A stretch of DNA of 64,000 bases from contig NZ_CP013382.1 of NCBI RefSeq assembly GCF_001513745.1, positions 930,001-994,000 on the forward strand, written 5' to 3'. Both the position numbers and the translations under genes were made by a program. Shown here piece by piece: positions 19,101-27,830 of this stretch. The notes beneath the pieces were generated by a model. That model worked only from the letters and a program-made list of their open reading frames with translations. It ran no database searches and was not told the origin of the DNA. The DNA is from Burkholderia humptydooensis. GTDB lineage: Bacteria > Pseudomonadota > Gammaproteobacteria > Burkholderiales > Burkholderiaceae. Within the stretch, counting starts at the first letter, position 1. Every line of letters starts with the position of its first letter.

Positions 19101-19995
19101 GCGCGGCGAGCCGCGCGTCGACGCTGTCGAGCGCGTGTGTGACGAACGCATCCGCGTCGTGATCGCCGAGATAGCCGAACGCGCGATCACATTGTTCCGG
19201 AGCGAGCTGCGCGGCCCATTCGTCGAAGCCGTAGAGCCGGTCGCATTGCGTGACGAGCACGTAGACCGGAAAGCGCCGGTCGAACAGGCGGATCAGTTGC
19301 TCGAGCCGCTCGCGGACCGCGCAGCCGTCGATCGTCAGCGCGTCGCGATCCGCTTCGACGAGGCGCGGCGCGTCGATCGCGACGACGACGCCGTTGACGC
19401 CCCGGCGCGCACGCGCGCGGCCGAGCTGCTCGAGGAGTGCGCTCCATGCGCGGTGGTCGCCGTCGGTCGCGTCGGGCTCGGCGAAGCGGCCCGCGAGGTC
19501 GAGCACGACCGCGTCGTCGAAGCACCACCAGTCGCAGTCCTCGGTCGGCGCGATGGCCGCGTCGTGGCGCGCGCGCCGCAGCGGCGACGCGATGCGCGCG
19601 CGCGCGAGCGCCGTCGTCTTGCCCGCGCCCGTGCGGCCGATCACGAGATACCAGGGCAGCGCGTCGCGCGGCCGGCCGCGCAGGCCCGGCGCGGGCGCGG
19701 CGCGTTCGAGCGCGTCGAGCGCCGCGCGCCAGCGCGCGGCGACGCGCAGCTCCGGCGCGTCGCGATCGGCGGGCGCGCGCTCGGCCGCGTCGAGCCGCGC
19801 GAGCTGCCTGCGCGCGCGAACGGCGCGCAGCGCGCGGCGCGCGATGGCACCCAGCAGCCATCCGGCGAGCGCCGCGCAGAACACGGCGGGCGCGCTCCAC
19901 AGCGGCCAGTCGAAGTAGAGCGAGGTCGCCCAACTGAGCGCGGCGAGCGCGAGCAGCGCGACGATCCGCGCGATCATCATGCCGAGCGTCTTCAT
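16117..19995 (-). CDS. tssM: T6SS membrane core protein TssM/IcmF
   Basis: This inner-membrane protein forms the trans-envelope complex with TssL and TssJ. The 1292-residue product has two N-terminal membrane helices (residues 8-27 and 33-53). A cytoplasmic domain follows with Walker A GRTGAGKT at 120-127, then a third helix near 412-430, and a long periplasmic part that should contact TssJ. The start at 19995 overlaps the tssL stop by ATGA. An in-frame low-complexity tract of Thr/Ser/Asp/Gly repeats lies near residues 591-618. It is the last gene of the minus-strand T6SS operon, 75 bases from the deubiquitinase gene. Confidence 0.93.
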   Translation of the reverse strand: MKTLGMMIARIVALLALAALSWATSLYFDWPLWSAPAVFCAALAGWLLGAIARRALRAVRARRQLARLDAAERAPADRDAPELRVAARWRAALDALERAAPAPGLRGRPRDALPWYLVIGRTGAGKTTALARARIASPLRRARHDAAIAPTEDCDWWCFDDAVVLDLAGRFAEPDATDGDHRAWSALLEQLGRARARRGVNGVVVAIDAPRLVEADRDALTIDGCAVRERLEQLIRLFDRRFPVYVLVTQCDRLYGFDEWAAQLAPEQCDRAFGYLGDHDADAFVTHALDSVDARLAALRVAPAARGEPPSPRALMLPHELARVRPALDAFARAAFGPNVYQETPYLRGLLFTSGRQAGGAPSLTLPDWLDAAPARAPGDAGLFLHDVFARVLPGERDAWRPVERPSRSRLTPARVALAAWLFACVAAGLLMSASFVGDMRTVELIRRDYPAHPRFTGELMRDAATLERIGRVIADVERRDERRLVRRLAPPIADATPVGRLEAELKRRYVAHYRRSIEPAADRLFFGEPDGASDARAADDGDVAARIRNLVRYVNLMQARLRGADRETLARMPAPAAVRARDDDGAGGKRRTSDTSGTSGTSDTRGVGGTSDTRDTNDASGARDRGDGLPPRIGALAVGRIAWSAPGDSALAARLAAAQAQLERLAYRDPDGAWLLALPDATMPRDVTLADFWPAAAPPALPAAQPAALRDVRVPAALTAAHRPAIDAFLDEMAQAVANRPKFAFHRDAFDAWYRTRRIDAWRDFVARFPQGEQGLTTQAQWRAVIDRIPDRRDPFSALLARVDREFESVRDDALPPWLRFVRTASHMLAPARLPAASGGLGATLGSISRSGGRALREALGGAPAQGRLTLERDAALRNALVDYERRVAALAADALAGPGAAYRLAADFHGFGVDPSVEASAMRAADDALRDVKRLAGGRDVGGDVVWSLVGGPLHAVIAYVERQASCALQDDWERDVLWPLRRAATHDDANDRLYGPQGAIWAFVDGPAKPFVRVGAARAAAADTLGYRLPFTDAFLPLVDDAAARRVAQARREAERRAQQQAAAELDERIASLGKQIDALNAQTVRIGIVAQPTDVNREAQAKPFETVLTLQCAPQARTLTNYNLRVSEQIDWQPDRCGDATLRIALGDVTLVRRYAGPLGVARFVQDFRYGVRRFAPGDFPDAKAQLERLGVRYVDVRYDFSGHDALLAHVERIDALERERRDDIARQRRAASRQDDGAGAGGSAANVARASSASSTPGAVDAALPRRIGACWGDPARDGPGGGGARP
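18141..18222 (-). repeat. In-frame short tandem repeats within icmF
   Basis: Imperfect 9-nt units of the type GTGTCGCTC / GTGCCGCTC repeat through this stretch and encode a TSDTSGT-like tract. The array is in frame, so gain or loss of units changes length without breaking the gene. Confidence 0.7.
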
Positions 19996-20678
19996 TGCAG
20001 CCTCGGGAACACCGAGTCGACCATTCGCACGATGACGACGTGATAGATCAAATAGAGCGACAGCAGGATCGCGAGCGGCAGCCCGACGTTCAGGCCCGCG
20101 AGCGCGATGCGGCGGCGCGTTCGCGCGTTGGCCGCGGCGGCGCGCGGATGTCCGGCGTTGTCCGGATACCCGTCGTCCGGATATGCGGCGGGGAACGGCG
20201 GCTCGCCTTCGGCGGGCAGTGACGCATGCGCCGACAACGCGTCGAGCGCGCGCCGCCGGATCGCGTCGAGCGGCTGGCTGCCGCCGTCGTAGCCGTAGCG
20301 GCCGCGAAAACCGAGCTGCAGGCACAGCAGATAGACCGCGAGCACGTTCGCGCGCGCGCCGTCGAGCGCGTCGAGGCGCTCGAAGAACACGACGCCCGCG
20401 TGCGACGTGTCGAAGTGGCGCTTCTGCAGCAGCCGCAGCGTCCAGCGGTCGGCATCGTCCCAGCCGCTGTTCAGCAGCGCCTCGTCGATCCACGCGCACA
20501 CCGCGAACAGCGCGTCGTCGACATCGGCTTCGGGCGCGCCCGCGCAGGCCGCGTGATCGCGCGCGCGCTCGATCAGGATGTCGAGCCGCAGCGCGACTTC
20601 GGCGGCGTCGCCGCGCGGCGATTGCGCGAGCTGCCGCGCATACGCGACGAGCGGCATCATCGAATCGGACAGCTTCAT
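19992..20678 (-). CDS. tssL: T6SS inner-membrane protein TssL (DotU)
   Basis: A 228-residue DotU-family protein. A cytoplasmic helical-bundle domain with the conserved WIDEALLNS-type motif is followed by a single C-terminal membrane helix (about residues 193-217). No peptidoglycan-binding extension is present, so it is the short form. The ATG at 20678 overlaps the tssK stop by ATGA and its own stop overlaps icmF, showing tight translational coupling tssK-tssL-tssM. Confidence 0.92.
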   Translation of the reverse strand: MKLSDSMMPLVAYARQLAQSPRGDAAEVALRLDILIERARDHAACAGAPEADVDDALFAVCAWIDEALLNSGWDDADRWTLRLLQKRHFDTSHAGVVFFERLDALDGARANVLAVYLLCLQLGFRGRYGYDGGSQPLDAIRRRALDALSAHASLPAEGEPPFPAAYPDDGYPDNAGHPRAAAANARTRRRIALAGLNVGLPLAILLSLYLIYHVVIVRMVDSVFPRLQ

Positions 20679-22072
20679 GATGCGTGCCTCACTGCGATGA
20701 GTTCCGCGTGCAGGTCGTCCGGCGCATCGGCCCAGCGCAGCGAGATGCGGCCGTCGCGCCGGATCGCGTCCCACGGCCGGCCGGCCTGCTCGATCCGGAA
20801 GTAGCGCGCGTCGCCGCGGCGCGGCAGCCGCGGCGGCGCGCCGGGCAGGCGGGTCAGCTCGACGCCGGGAAGCGCGAGCGCGGTGAGCTGCGGCATCTCG
20901 TCGGTCGCCGCGATCCGGCCGCCCAGCAGGAAGCGTTGCGCGAGCGTGTCCGGATCGTGCGCGCTGCGGATCGCGACATAGATCAGATGGCGATCCGCGA
21001 ACACGTCGGGCGGCAGTCGCGCGGACCGTTGCGCGGGCTGCCGCTCGCCGTCGGGCTCGAACGTCGCGACGCAGTCGGGGCCGACCGCGATTTCGTCGAG
21101 CAGATGGCCGATCAGCGCGTGCGCGCGCGAGAAGCAGCCGCCGAGATCGCGGTGGTCATACGGCGGCAGGCCGCCGCGCGCGTCGGGTGTCTCGCCGAGC
21201 ATGTCGAAGCGCTCGGAGAACGCGCTCAGCTCGCCGACGAGCTGGCGCAGCACGCCGTAGACCGTCCACGGATGCAGCCGGTCGCATTCGGCGAGATGGA
21301 ACAGCAGCGGGCCGAAGCGGTTCAGCGAGCGCAGCGCGAGCAGGAGCGCCGCATAGCCCGCGTCGAACTCGGCGCGCTGCATCTCGCGCGGATTCTTGTA
21401 CTGCTGCAACTGCCGCGCGCGGCCCGCGAGCTCGTCGCGGATGCAGCGGACCCGGTCGAGCAAGGCGCGCGCGCCCGTCAGCGCATAGCACGGCGGCGCG
21501 AAATCGTCGTCGAGCCGCAGGCGCTCGCCGTCGCGCACGATCCGCGCGATCGGGATCGTCTCGTGCCCGGCGAGCGCGTCGAGCTCGTGCCCGAACACGA
21601 TCTTCAGCACATGCTTGAGCGTGCGCACCGGCGCGCCCGGCTGGTCCGAATAGAGGTCGCCGACCTCGTCGGCGCACGGCAGCGTCGCGTAGCGCGTCGC
21701 GGCGTCGGGCAGCGCGTCGGGCGTGGACGCCACCGTCACGTTGTTCGCGCCGCGCGCGAGCCGCCTGAGCGCGACGTGCACGACGAGCGCGCGGCCGTCG
21801 TCGAGCCACGCTGGATCGAACGCGCGCGCGGCGACGACCGCGTTGCCCGGATATTCGACGTAGCTGCGGTCGGAAAAGAGCAGGTGCGCCGAGCGGATCT
21901 CGACCGCGCGGCGGTCGATCGCGGCCTGCGCGAGCGACAGCGCGCCGACGCCCCAGAAATGCGGCGGGCCGGACGCGAGCCACGGCTCGACGCGGAACTG
22001 CTGATGCAGTTCGGCCAACTGAAAATGTTGCGGTTGCAGCAGCATCCCCTGATGCCAATAGATGTTGTCCAT
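20675..22072 (-). CDS. tssK: T6SS baseplate protein TssK
   Basis: TssK joins the baseplate to the membrane complex. The 465-residue protein begins MDNIYWHQGMLLQPQHFQ, the hallmark N terminus of the family, which fixes the start at 22072; an in-frame ATG at 22108 overlapping tssJ is possible but would precede this motif by 12 residues. The C-terminal part has the receptor-binding-like domain that contacts TssL/TssM. It sits between tssJ and tssL. Confidence 0.93.
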   Translation of the reverse strand: MDNIYWHQGMLLQPQHFQLAELHQQFRVEPWLASGPPHFWGVGALSLAQAAIDRRAVEIRSAHLLFSDRSYVEYPGNAVVAARAFDPAWLDDGRALVVHVALRRLARGANNVTVASTPDALPDAATRYATLPCADEVGDLYSDQPGAPVRTLKHVLKIVFGHELDALAGHETIPIARIVRDGERLRLDDDFAPPCYALTGARALLDRVRCIRDELAGRARQLQQYKNPREMQRAEFDAGYAALLLALRSLNRFGPLLFHLAECDRLHPWTVYGVLRQLVGELSAFSERFDMLGETPDARGGLPPYDHRDLGGCFSRAHALIGHLLDEIAVGPDCVATFEPDGERQPAQRSARLPPDVFADRHLIYVAIRSAHDPDTLAQRFLLGGRIAATDEMPQLTALALPGVELTRLPGAPPRLPRRGDARYFRIEQAGRPWDAIRRDGRISLRWADAPDDLHAELIAVRHAS

Positions 22073-22104
22073 GTCGTTCGTTCCGGTTCGTGATGCGTCG
22101 CGTG

Positions 22105-22881
22105 TCATCGCTTGAGCGGCGCGCGGGCGGCGGCCTCGTCGTTTTCGTTGCTGTCGCGGTTGCCGCCGCCGTTCGCGTTCGCGTTTTCGTCAGCGCTCGG
22201 CAGCGTCAGCGTTTTCGCGCCGCTGTCGAGCGTCGTCCACGCGCGCGCGCCGGGCGGCGGCAGGTTCAACTGCGCTTCGCGCGCGTCGGTGATGCTCTGC
22301 GCGCCGAGCCTGAGCCGCAGCCCGAGCGTTCGCGGCGCGGCGCGATAGGTGGACGAGAACCAGCCGCGCTTGTCGATGTGCAGCGGCACGTCGAAGAGGC
22401 GCGCCGCGCGGGGGCCGTCGGCGTCGTAGTAGCCGGCGACGATGCCGACGTAGCGTGCCCGCTGCGCGCGATCGATCGACAGCGCGACGCGCGCGCCCGG
22501 CGCGACGACGTAGCGCGTCGTCTGGATGAAGTCCGCCGCGGGCCCGCCCGCCGCGAGCATCGCGCGCAGCCGGTCCGGATCGTCGGCGAGCTCGCGGAAC
22601 GTCTGCGCGTCCGCGCTTTGGAATACCGCGAGCAGCAGCGTGTGCGGCGCGTTCAGGTATTCGTTCAGCCGCGGCGATGCGTCGATGTCGATGCGCAGCG
22701 CATCGGGCGCGTAGTCCCATCGCACGTCGGCGCGCGCCTGCTCTTCGGTGACGCCCGTCGCGCAGCCGGTGAGCGCGGCGAGCGCAACGAGCGCGGCGGC
22801 GCATGCGGGGCGTGGCTGCGGCGGCCGAACCGGCCGGCGCGCATGTGCCGCCGACGGCATCGAAATGTGTCGTTCGTTCAT
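22105..22881 (-). CDS. tssJ: T6SS outer-membrane lipoprotein TssJ
   Basis: A 258-residue lipoprotein. The signal peptide ends in the lipobox LTGC with Cys40, preceded by a basic N-region. The mature part has the small beta-sandwich pattern of TssJ/SciN that anchors TssM to the outer membrane. The C-terminal roughly 25 residues are Asn/Glu/Arg-rich low complexity (NANANGGGNRDSNEND) and are unlikely to belong to the core fold. Confidence 0.9.
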   Translation of the reverse strand: MNERHISMPSAAHARRPVRPPQPRPACAAALVALAALTGCATGVTEEQARADVRWDYAPDALRIDIDASPRLNEYLNAPHTLLLAVFQSADAQTFRELADDPDRLRAMLAAGGPAADFIQTTRYVVAPGARVALSIDRAQRARYVGIVAGYYDADGPRAARLFDVPLHIDKRGWFSSTYRAAPRTLGLRLRLGAQSITDAREAQLNLPPPGARAWTTLDSGAKTLTLPSADENANANGGGNRDSNENDEAAARAPLKR

Positions 22882-22890
22882 GCCCGCGCC

Positions 22891-23283
22891 TCAGCTCATC
22901 ACCATCACTTTTTGCTGGCTGGGCTGCAGCACGGCGCCCGTCGCATTGCCGTCGTTGTGCTTCGTCGGCGTCGTCAGCCGCACGGCCGGGCTGCCTTCGA
23001 GCTTCACTTTCGCGCTGCCGGCCGTGAATTCGACCTTGCCCATGATCTTTCCGGACATCGCGCCGCCGGCGGTGCCCGGCTGATCGCCGTTCGTCATCGG
23101 AATCGTCGATTTTTTCGTGAGCGCGGGCATCCCGCAGACGAGCACTTTCGTCGTGATCGACGCGGCCATCATCGGCAGGCCGGTGTTCGGATACGGGACG
23201 GGCACGGGGCCGCCCGGCGTCGGGGTCTTGCAGACGTCGGCGGGGCTCATGCACAGGCCGGACGCGGTGGTGACGACAAACAT
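22891..23283 (-). CDS. PAAR-like (DUF4150) spike-tip protein
   Basis: A 130-residue protein of the DUF4150 PAAR-like family, expected to cap the VgrG spike. It shows the PAAR-type organisation: N-terminal SPADVCKTPTPGGPVPVPYPN, the ALTKKSTIPMTNGDQPGT segment, and a Gly-rich strand region ending with TTPTKHNDGNATGAVLQPS. It lies with DUF3540, pentapeptide and DUF2169 genes upstream, a combination that often accompanies VgrG. In this cluster the gene has been called tagD in some annotations; I have not assigned a symbol. Confidence 0.85.
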   Translation of the reverse strand: MFVVTTASGLCMSPADVCKTPTPGGPVPVPYPNTGLPMMAASITTKVLVCGMPALTKKSTIPMTNGDQPGTAGGAMSGKIMGKVEFTAGSAKVKLEGSPAVRLTTPTKHNDGNATGAVLQPSQQKVMVMS

Positions 23284-23310
23284 GTTGGAACTCCGAATTG
23301 AAAGAAGCAG

Positions 23311-24063
23311 TCAGCCGAGATCGATGCGCTCGCCGTCGATGCCGACGTGGCGGTCCGCAAGTAGCGTGACGTCGCGCGCGTGCAGGTGCGCGCGCTCGTC
23401 GATCCGCCAGCGCGCGCGCGCGGCGCGCAAGTCGTCCACGCCGCACACGCGGCGAAAGCAGTCGCCGAGCGTGTGGAGCGCGCGTCCGATCGTCGACGTG
23501 AAGCGGCGCGCGACGAGGCGCACGTCGTGCGCGCGGCCGACGATCGACTGCGCGTGCGCGTCGAGATGCGCGGCGCGCACGCGTGCGCGATGCGCGCTCA
23601 CGTCGACGCGCGTCGCGCACGCGTCGATCCGGTCGCGCGCCGCGAGCGCGATGCGCGGCGCGTCGATGCGCAGCCCGTCGGCGCCGGCCTCGAGCACGAC
23701 GCCGCCCGGCAGCGCGAGCGCGGCGTGCGGCGCGCCGGCGCGCGCGAGCACGGCGAGCACATACGCGGGCGGCGCGCCGCACGCATCGCCGTCGCCGTGC
23801 GCGCAGGCGCGGGCCGGCGCCCAGATCAGCACGCGGTCACCGACGTCGGGCGCGAGCAGGCAGCCGTCGGCGCGCCGCGCGCGGCCGACGGGATCGTCGA
23901 GCGATAGCCAGTCGCCGGCGCGGCCCGTCACGCAAGACGCGCGCAACGACGCATCGGCCCCGGATGCGCGCGGCGCGTCGACGGGCGGCAGCGGCGCGGC
24001 CGCGCCAGGGGAGGCGGAGGAAGCAGGCAGGGTCGTCATCGAAGCGCGAGAGTCGTGTGTCAT
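23311..24063 (-). CDS. DUF3540-family T6SS accessory protein
   Basis: A 250-residue protein with an N-terminal Ala/Ser/Pro-rich tail. The body has GDRVLIWAP, then regularly spaced hydrophobic strands (VVLEAGADGLRIDAPRIALAA) that resemble the spike-like beta-helix of DUF3540 and gp5 C-terminal domains. The start overlaps the upstream pentapeptide gene by ATGA. It probably takes part in assembling or decorating the VgrG/PAAR spike. That role is inferred from family and neighbours. Confidence 0.72.
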   Translation of the reverse strand: MTHDSRASMTTLPASSASPGAAAPLPPVDAPRASGADASLRASCVTGRAGDWLSLDDPVGRARRADGCLLAPDVGDRVLIWAPARACAHGDGDACGAPPAYVLAVLARAGAPHAALALPGGVVLEAGADGLRIDAPRIALAARDRIDACATRVDVSAHRARVRAAHLDAHAQSIVGRAHDVRLVARRFTSTIGRALHTLGDCFRRVCGVDDLRAARARWRIDERAHLHARDVTLLADRHVGIDGERIDLG

Positions 24064-25124
24064 CGTTCGGGTGCGGTCCATCGTTCGGCCCGCGCGAGCG
24101 CGGGATCGGTCGCGCGCGCGCCCGTCTTGCGCGCGCCGTCCCAGCGCGCGGCGCGGTCGTCCACGCCGTGCAGGTTCGCGTGCGAGAAATCGGCGCCGGC
24201 GCAGTCGGCGCGCGACAGCGTCGCGTGCGAGAAATCGCAGTAGGCGAAGCAGCCGCCCGCGAGCGTCGCGCCTGCGCAATCGGCGCGCGCGAACAGCGAC
24301 ATCCGCGCGCGCAATCCGCGCGCGTTCGCTGACGACAGGCGCGCGCGCGCGAAATCGGATTCGTCGAACGCGGCCTCGGCGAGGTTCGCGCCGACGAGCG
24401 TCGCGCCCGCGAAACGCGTGTGGCGACCGCGCGCGCCGGCGAGCGTCGCGCGTTCGAGATCGGCGTCGAAGAACATCGTCTGCACGAGCGATGCGCTGCT
24501 GAAATCGCTGCCGGCGAGCGTCGCGCCGCTGAAATGCGTCATCGTCAGATCGCAGCGGTCGAAGCGTTGCCCGCGCAGATTCGCTTCGGCGAAGAGCGCA
24601 TTCGTCAGGCGAGTGGCGTCGAAGCGCGCGGTCGACAGGTCGGCGCGCATCGCCGCGAAGCGCTCGAGCTCGGCGCTCGCGAAATCGGTGCGCTCGAAGC
24701 GGCAATCGACGGTTTCGCAACGCAGCAGCTTCGCGTGCGCGCACCGCGCGGCGGAGAAATCGCCGCGCTCGAACGTCGCGCGCGCCCACAGCGCGTCGGT
24801 CAGCGTCGCGCCGGCGAGGTCGGTGTCCGTCATCACGAATGCGTCGCCCGTCGTCGCGCGCAGGCTCGCGGCGCGCAGCGCGACCGCGTGCCAGCCCGAT
24901 TCGCCGAGCGTTGCGCCATCGAGGCGCGCGCCCGTCAGATCGCAGTGCCGCCAGCGCGTCGCGTCGAGCTGCGCGGCCGACAGGTTCGCGCCGCGCAGGA
25001 TCACGCGATCGAACGTGCAGCCGGACAGATCGCGGCCGGAAAGATCGACATCCGAAAGATCGATGCCGGATAGCGTGCGGGTGTCGGCGAGGGCGGCGAG
25101 CGCCGCGTGAACGGTGTCGGACAT
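24060..25124 (-). CDS. Pentapeptide-repeat protein of the T6SS cluster
   Basis: A 354-residue protein made almost entirely of pentapeptide repeats of the A(D/N)LXX type (LSGIDLSDVDLSGRDLSG onwards), predicted to fold as a right-handed quadrilateral beta-helix. The start at 25124 lies 17 bases after the stop of the DUF2169 gene. No enzymatic motif is visible. Its elongated helix, between the spike-associated DUF3540 and DUF2169 genes, suggests a spike adaptor or assembly factor. Confidence 0.85.
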   Translation of the reverse strand: MSDTVHAALAALADTRTLSGIDLSDVDLSGRDLSGCTFDRVILRGANLSAAQLDATRWRHCDLTGARLDGATLGESGWHAVALRAASLRATTGDAFVMTDTDLAGATLTDALWARATFERGDFSAARCAHAKLLRCETVDCRFERTDFASAELERFAAMRADLSTARFDATRLTNALFAEANLRGQRFDRCDLTMTHFSGATLAGSDFSSASLVQTMFFDADLERATLAGARGRHTRFAGATLVGANLAEAAFDESDFARARLSSANARGLRARMSLFARADCAGATLAGGCFAYCDFSHATLSRADCAGADFSHANLHGVDDRAARWDGARKTGARATDPALARAERWTAPER

Positions 25125-25141
25125 GGGTGGCGTCGAGTGAA

Positions 25142-27805
25142 TCAGCGGGGGGAGGCGAGTTCGGGGCGGCCCGGCACGGTGAAGAGCGTTCGCTCGACGT
25201 TCGTGCCGTCGAGCTGCGATCGGCCGAGCGCGACGCCGTAGCAGTCGGCGCCGTACAGGTTGCTCGATTGCAGTTGCGCGCCGTCGAGCCGCGCGCGGCG
25301 CAGCGACGCGCCGAGCAGGTTCGAGAAGCGCGCGTCCGCGTGCGTCAGATCGGCCTTCGTCAGATCCGCGTGCCGCGCGAGCGCGCGCGTCAGTTGCGCG
25401 CCGCTCGCGATCGCGCGCGCGAGGCTCGCGCGGTCGAGCGTCGCGGCGTGCAGATTCGCGTCGCGCAGGTCGACGCCGTCCCAGTTCGCGCCGTCGAGCG
25501 CCGCGCCGCTCAGAACGGCGTGCCGGAACGACGTCGATGCGTCTGCGCGCGAGCCGCGCAGCGATGCCGAGCGAAGCTGCGCGCGCGACGCTCGCGCGCC
25601 GTACCATTCGGCGCCGTCGCACTGCGCGGATGCGAACACCGCATCCGCGAGCGTCGCGTGCTGGAAGTTCGCGCGCGGCACGCGCGCCGACGTGAAATCG
25701 GCGGCGTCGAGCGCGCAGCCCGCGAAGCTCGCATGCGCGCCGTCGAGCCGCGCGGCCGCGAGCCCGGTCATCGCGCTCGCGTCGAATTGCGCGTGCGCGC
25801 AATGGCTGTCGGCGAGCGACGCGCGCGTGAAGTCGCCGCCGGTGAAATCGGCGCGATCGAGGCGCGCGCGATCGAGCGCGGCGCCGCGAAACGATGCGCC
25901 GGGGGCGGACGTATCGACGAAGGTCGCGTCGCGCAGGTCCGCGTTCGAGAAATCGGCGCGCGACAGCAGCGCGCGCTCGAACGACGCGCCGGCCAGCCGG
26001 CAGCCGGAGAAGCCGGTGCGTTCAAGGCGCGCATCGCGGAAGTCCGCGCGTTCGAGCGCGGCCGACGACAGATCCAGGCCGCTCAGGTCGAGGCCGGCGA
26101 AGCCGAGCCCGCGCGCGTGGCGCTCGATCACCTGCTCGCGCGTGAGCGGTTCCGCGAGCAGCGCGTCGTCGGCCGGCGGCGCGGCGGGGCGCGTCGCCGC
26201 GAGGGCGGGGGCGGCGTCGGCGAGCCCGTTCGCGGGTGGTGGCCGGTCCGGCTCCGCCGGCGTATCCGGTTCGACGATCGCTTCGCCGCTGGCGGGCGCG
26301 GCGAGCCCGGCCGTCAGCGCGTCGACGTCGAGCGGTGCATCGAGCGCATCGAGCGCATCGAGCGCGTCCGCGAGGGCTGCGAGCTCAGGCCGGTCCCGCG
26401 CGGCCGCCTCCATCTGCGCGCGCGACAGGCCGTGCTGCTCGACGAGCATGCGGATCTGCGTGTCGGCTTGCCGAAGCAGGTCGGCGAGCGACGATGCTTC
26501 GCCCGGCGCCTGCGAATTCGGCGAAGCGAGCGGCGAAGCGGGCGGCGAAACATCGCGTTGCCCGCCGGCCGCCGCCGCGTCGTACTGCGCTTGCCATTGC
26601 GCGGTCTGCGCATCGAGTTCCGCCGCGAGCGCGGCGAGCTCGTCCAGGTTCATGTCGGCGGGCGCCTCGCGCGCCGGCAGCAGACGCGCGATGTCCGCTT
26701 CGGCGATACCCAGCCCGGCGAGCAGCGCGTCGGTTTGCGCGGCGAGCGCCGCCGCGTCCCGTTCGAGCGCGGCCAGTTCCGGCGCGGGCAGCGGCGCAGG
26801 CGATTCCGGCACCGCCGGCTGTTCCGCGTGCGAAGCCGATGCCGGCCCGGTCGGCGCTCGATCGGCCGCGCGGCCGGCAGCGGCGCGCGCTTCATCGCCG
26901 GCGATCGCCGCAGGCGCAGGCGCAGGCACGAGTGCGGCGGCGGGCGTGAGCGCCGGGCGAGAGCCGTCGTCTTCAGGCACCGGCCGGCCGACGTAAGCGC
27001 CGTCGGGCAACGGCGGCGCGTCGGCGCTTTCCCAGCCGGCGATCACGCGCACGACGTCGTCGCCGTCTTCATCGTCGATCGCGGCGAGCGCGCGATACAG
27101 GACGATGCCGCACGCCGCGCCGGGGAACAGCCAGACGGTTTCCGCGCGCATCGGGCACGCGTCGATGCGCGCGGCGCCATCGATCGCGCGCTCGACGAAG
27201 CAGCGCGCCCGAACGCGCGGCAGCGCGCCGGCGATGACCGGCCGGTCCGCATGCAGGTTGACGAGCTCGATGTCCTCGCCGCCGCGCCAGAATCCGGCGA
27301 TCCGCTGGTCGCGCGGCGCGGTGTGGAAATGCTCGGCGCGCGTGCCGGCGGGCAGGTGGGGCCAGCGCGCGGCCAGCCAGCGTTCGTCGAATGGCCCGAG
27401 ATCGCGCGCGCGCTCGGGGGCCGACGGCGGCAGCGCGTGAAATTCGGCGAGCGGTGCTGACGCTCGCGCGTCGACGAGCCGCTCCTTGCACGCCGCGCCG
27501 ATGCGCGCGCGCACCGCGACCGGCGCGCGCGCGCCGCGTTCGCGGCCCGGCGGCGCATACGCGTCGCCGTAGACGAGAAATTCGCCCGCCGGCTTCGGCA
27601 GGCCCTCGTCGAGCGGCGCGTGCCCGTCGAGCCACTGCTGCGCGACTTGCCAGAGCGCGGCCTCCGTCGCGAGATCGCCGGGGCCGGCGGGCGCGCCGGC
27701 GCGCAGCGGAAAGCAGGCGAGCGCGCCGATCGACAGCCGGTCGACGCCTTCGAAGCGCAGTGTCCGGCACAGCAGCGCGAGCGACTCGGGTTTGACGATT
27801 TTCAT
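25142..27805 (-). CDS. DUF2169/pentapeptide fusion protein (TagAB-like)
   Basis: An 887-residue fusion. Residues 1-290 form a DUF2169 domain (MKIVKPESLALLCRTLRFEG start, then FLVYGDAYAPPGR and the WLAARWPHLP region). Residues about 300-550 are an Ala/Pro-rich linker, and residues about 560-880 are pentapeptide repeats. DUF2169 proteins act as chaperones or adaptors for loading effectors onto VgrG in other systems. In the B. pseudomallei T6SS-5 a protein at this position is described as TagA/B. The linker contains a GCATCGAGC triplicate at 26337-26363. Confidence 0.85.
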   Translation of the reverse strand: MKIVKPESLALLCRTLRFEGVDRLSIGALACFPLRAGAPAGPGDLATEAALWQVAQQWLDGHAPLDEGLPKPAGEFLVYGDAYAPPGRERGARAPVAVRARIGAACKERLVDARASAPLAEFHALPPSAPERARDLGPFDERWLAARWPHLPAGTRAEHFHTAPRDQRIAGFWRGGEDIELVNLHADRPVIAGALPRVRARCFVERAIDGAARIDACPMRAETVWLFPGAACGIVLYRALAAIDDEDGDDVVRVIAGWESADAPPLPDGAYVGRPVPEDDGSRPALTPAAALVPAPAPAAIAGDEARAAAGRAADRAPTGPASASHAEQPAVPESPAPLPAPELAALERDAAALAAQTDALLAGLGIAEADIARLLPAREAPADMNLDELAALAAELDAQTAQWQAQYDAAAAGGQRDVSPPASPLASPNSQAPGEASSLADLLRQADTQIRMLVEQHGLSRAQMEAAARDRPELAALADALDALDALDAPLDVDALTAGLAAPASGEAIVEPDTPAEPDRPPPANGLADAAPALAATRPAAPPADDALLAEPLTREQVIERHARGLGFAGLDLSGLDLSSAALERADFRDARLERTGFSGCRLAGASFERALLSRADFSNADLRDATFVDTSAPGASFRGAALDRARLDRADFTGGDFTRASLADSHCAHAQFDASAMTGLAAARLDGAHASFAGCALDAADFTSARVPRANFQHATLADAVFASAQCDGAEWYGARASRAQLRSASLRGSRADASTSFRHAVLSGAALDGANWDGVDLRDANLHAATLDRASLARAIASGAQLTRALARHADLTKADLTHADARFSNLLGASLRRARLDGAQLQSSNLYGADCYGVALGRSQLDGTNVERTLFTVPGRPELASPR
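26337..26363 (-). repeat. Three tandem 9-nt units in the DUF2169 gene
   Basis: GCATCGAGC is repeated three times exactly and encodes the ALD-type repeats in the linker. The repeat is in frame. Confidence 0.8.
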
Positions 27806-27830
27806 GATGGAATCCGAACGAATGCGCCCG

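Noticed and set aside
16354..20043. A 1229-residue plus-strand frame opposite icmF
   Set aside because: Same reasoning: no motif, low-complexity composition, and a strong conserved gene on the other strand.
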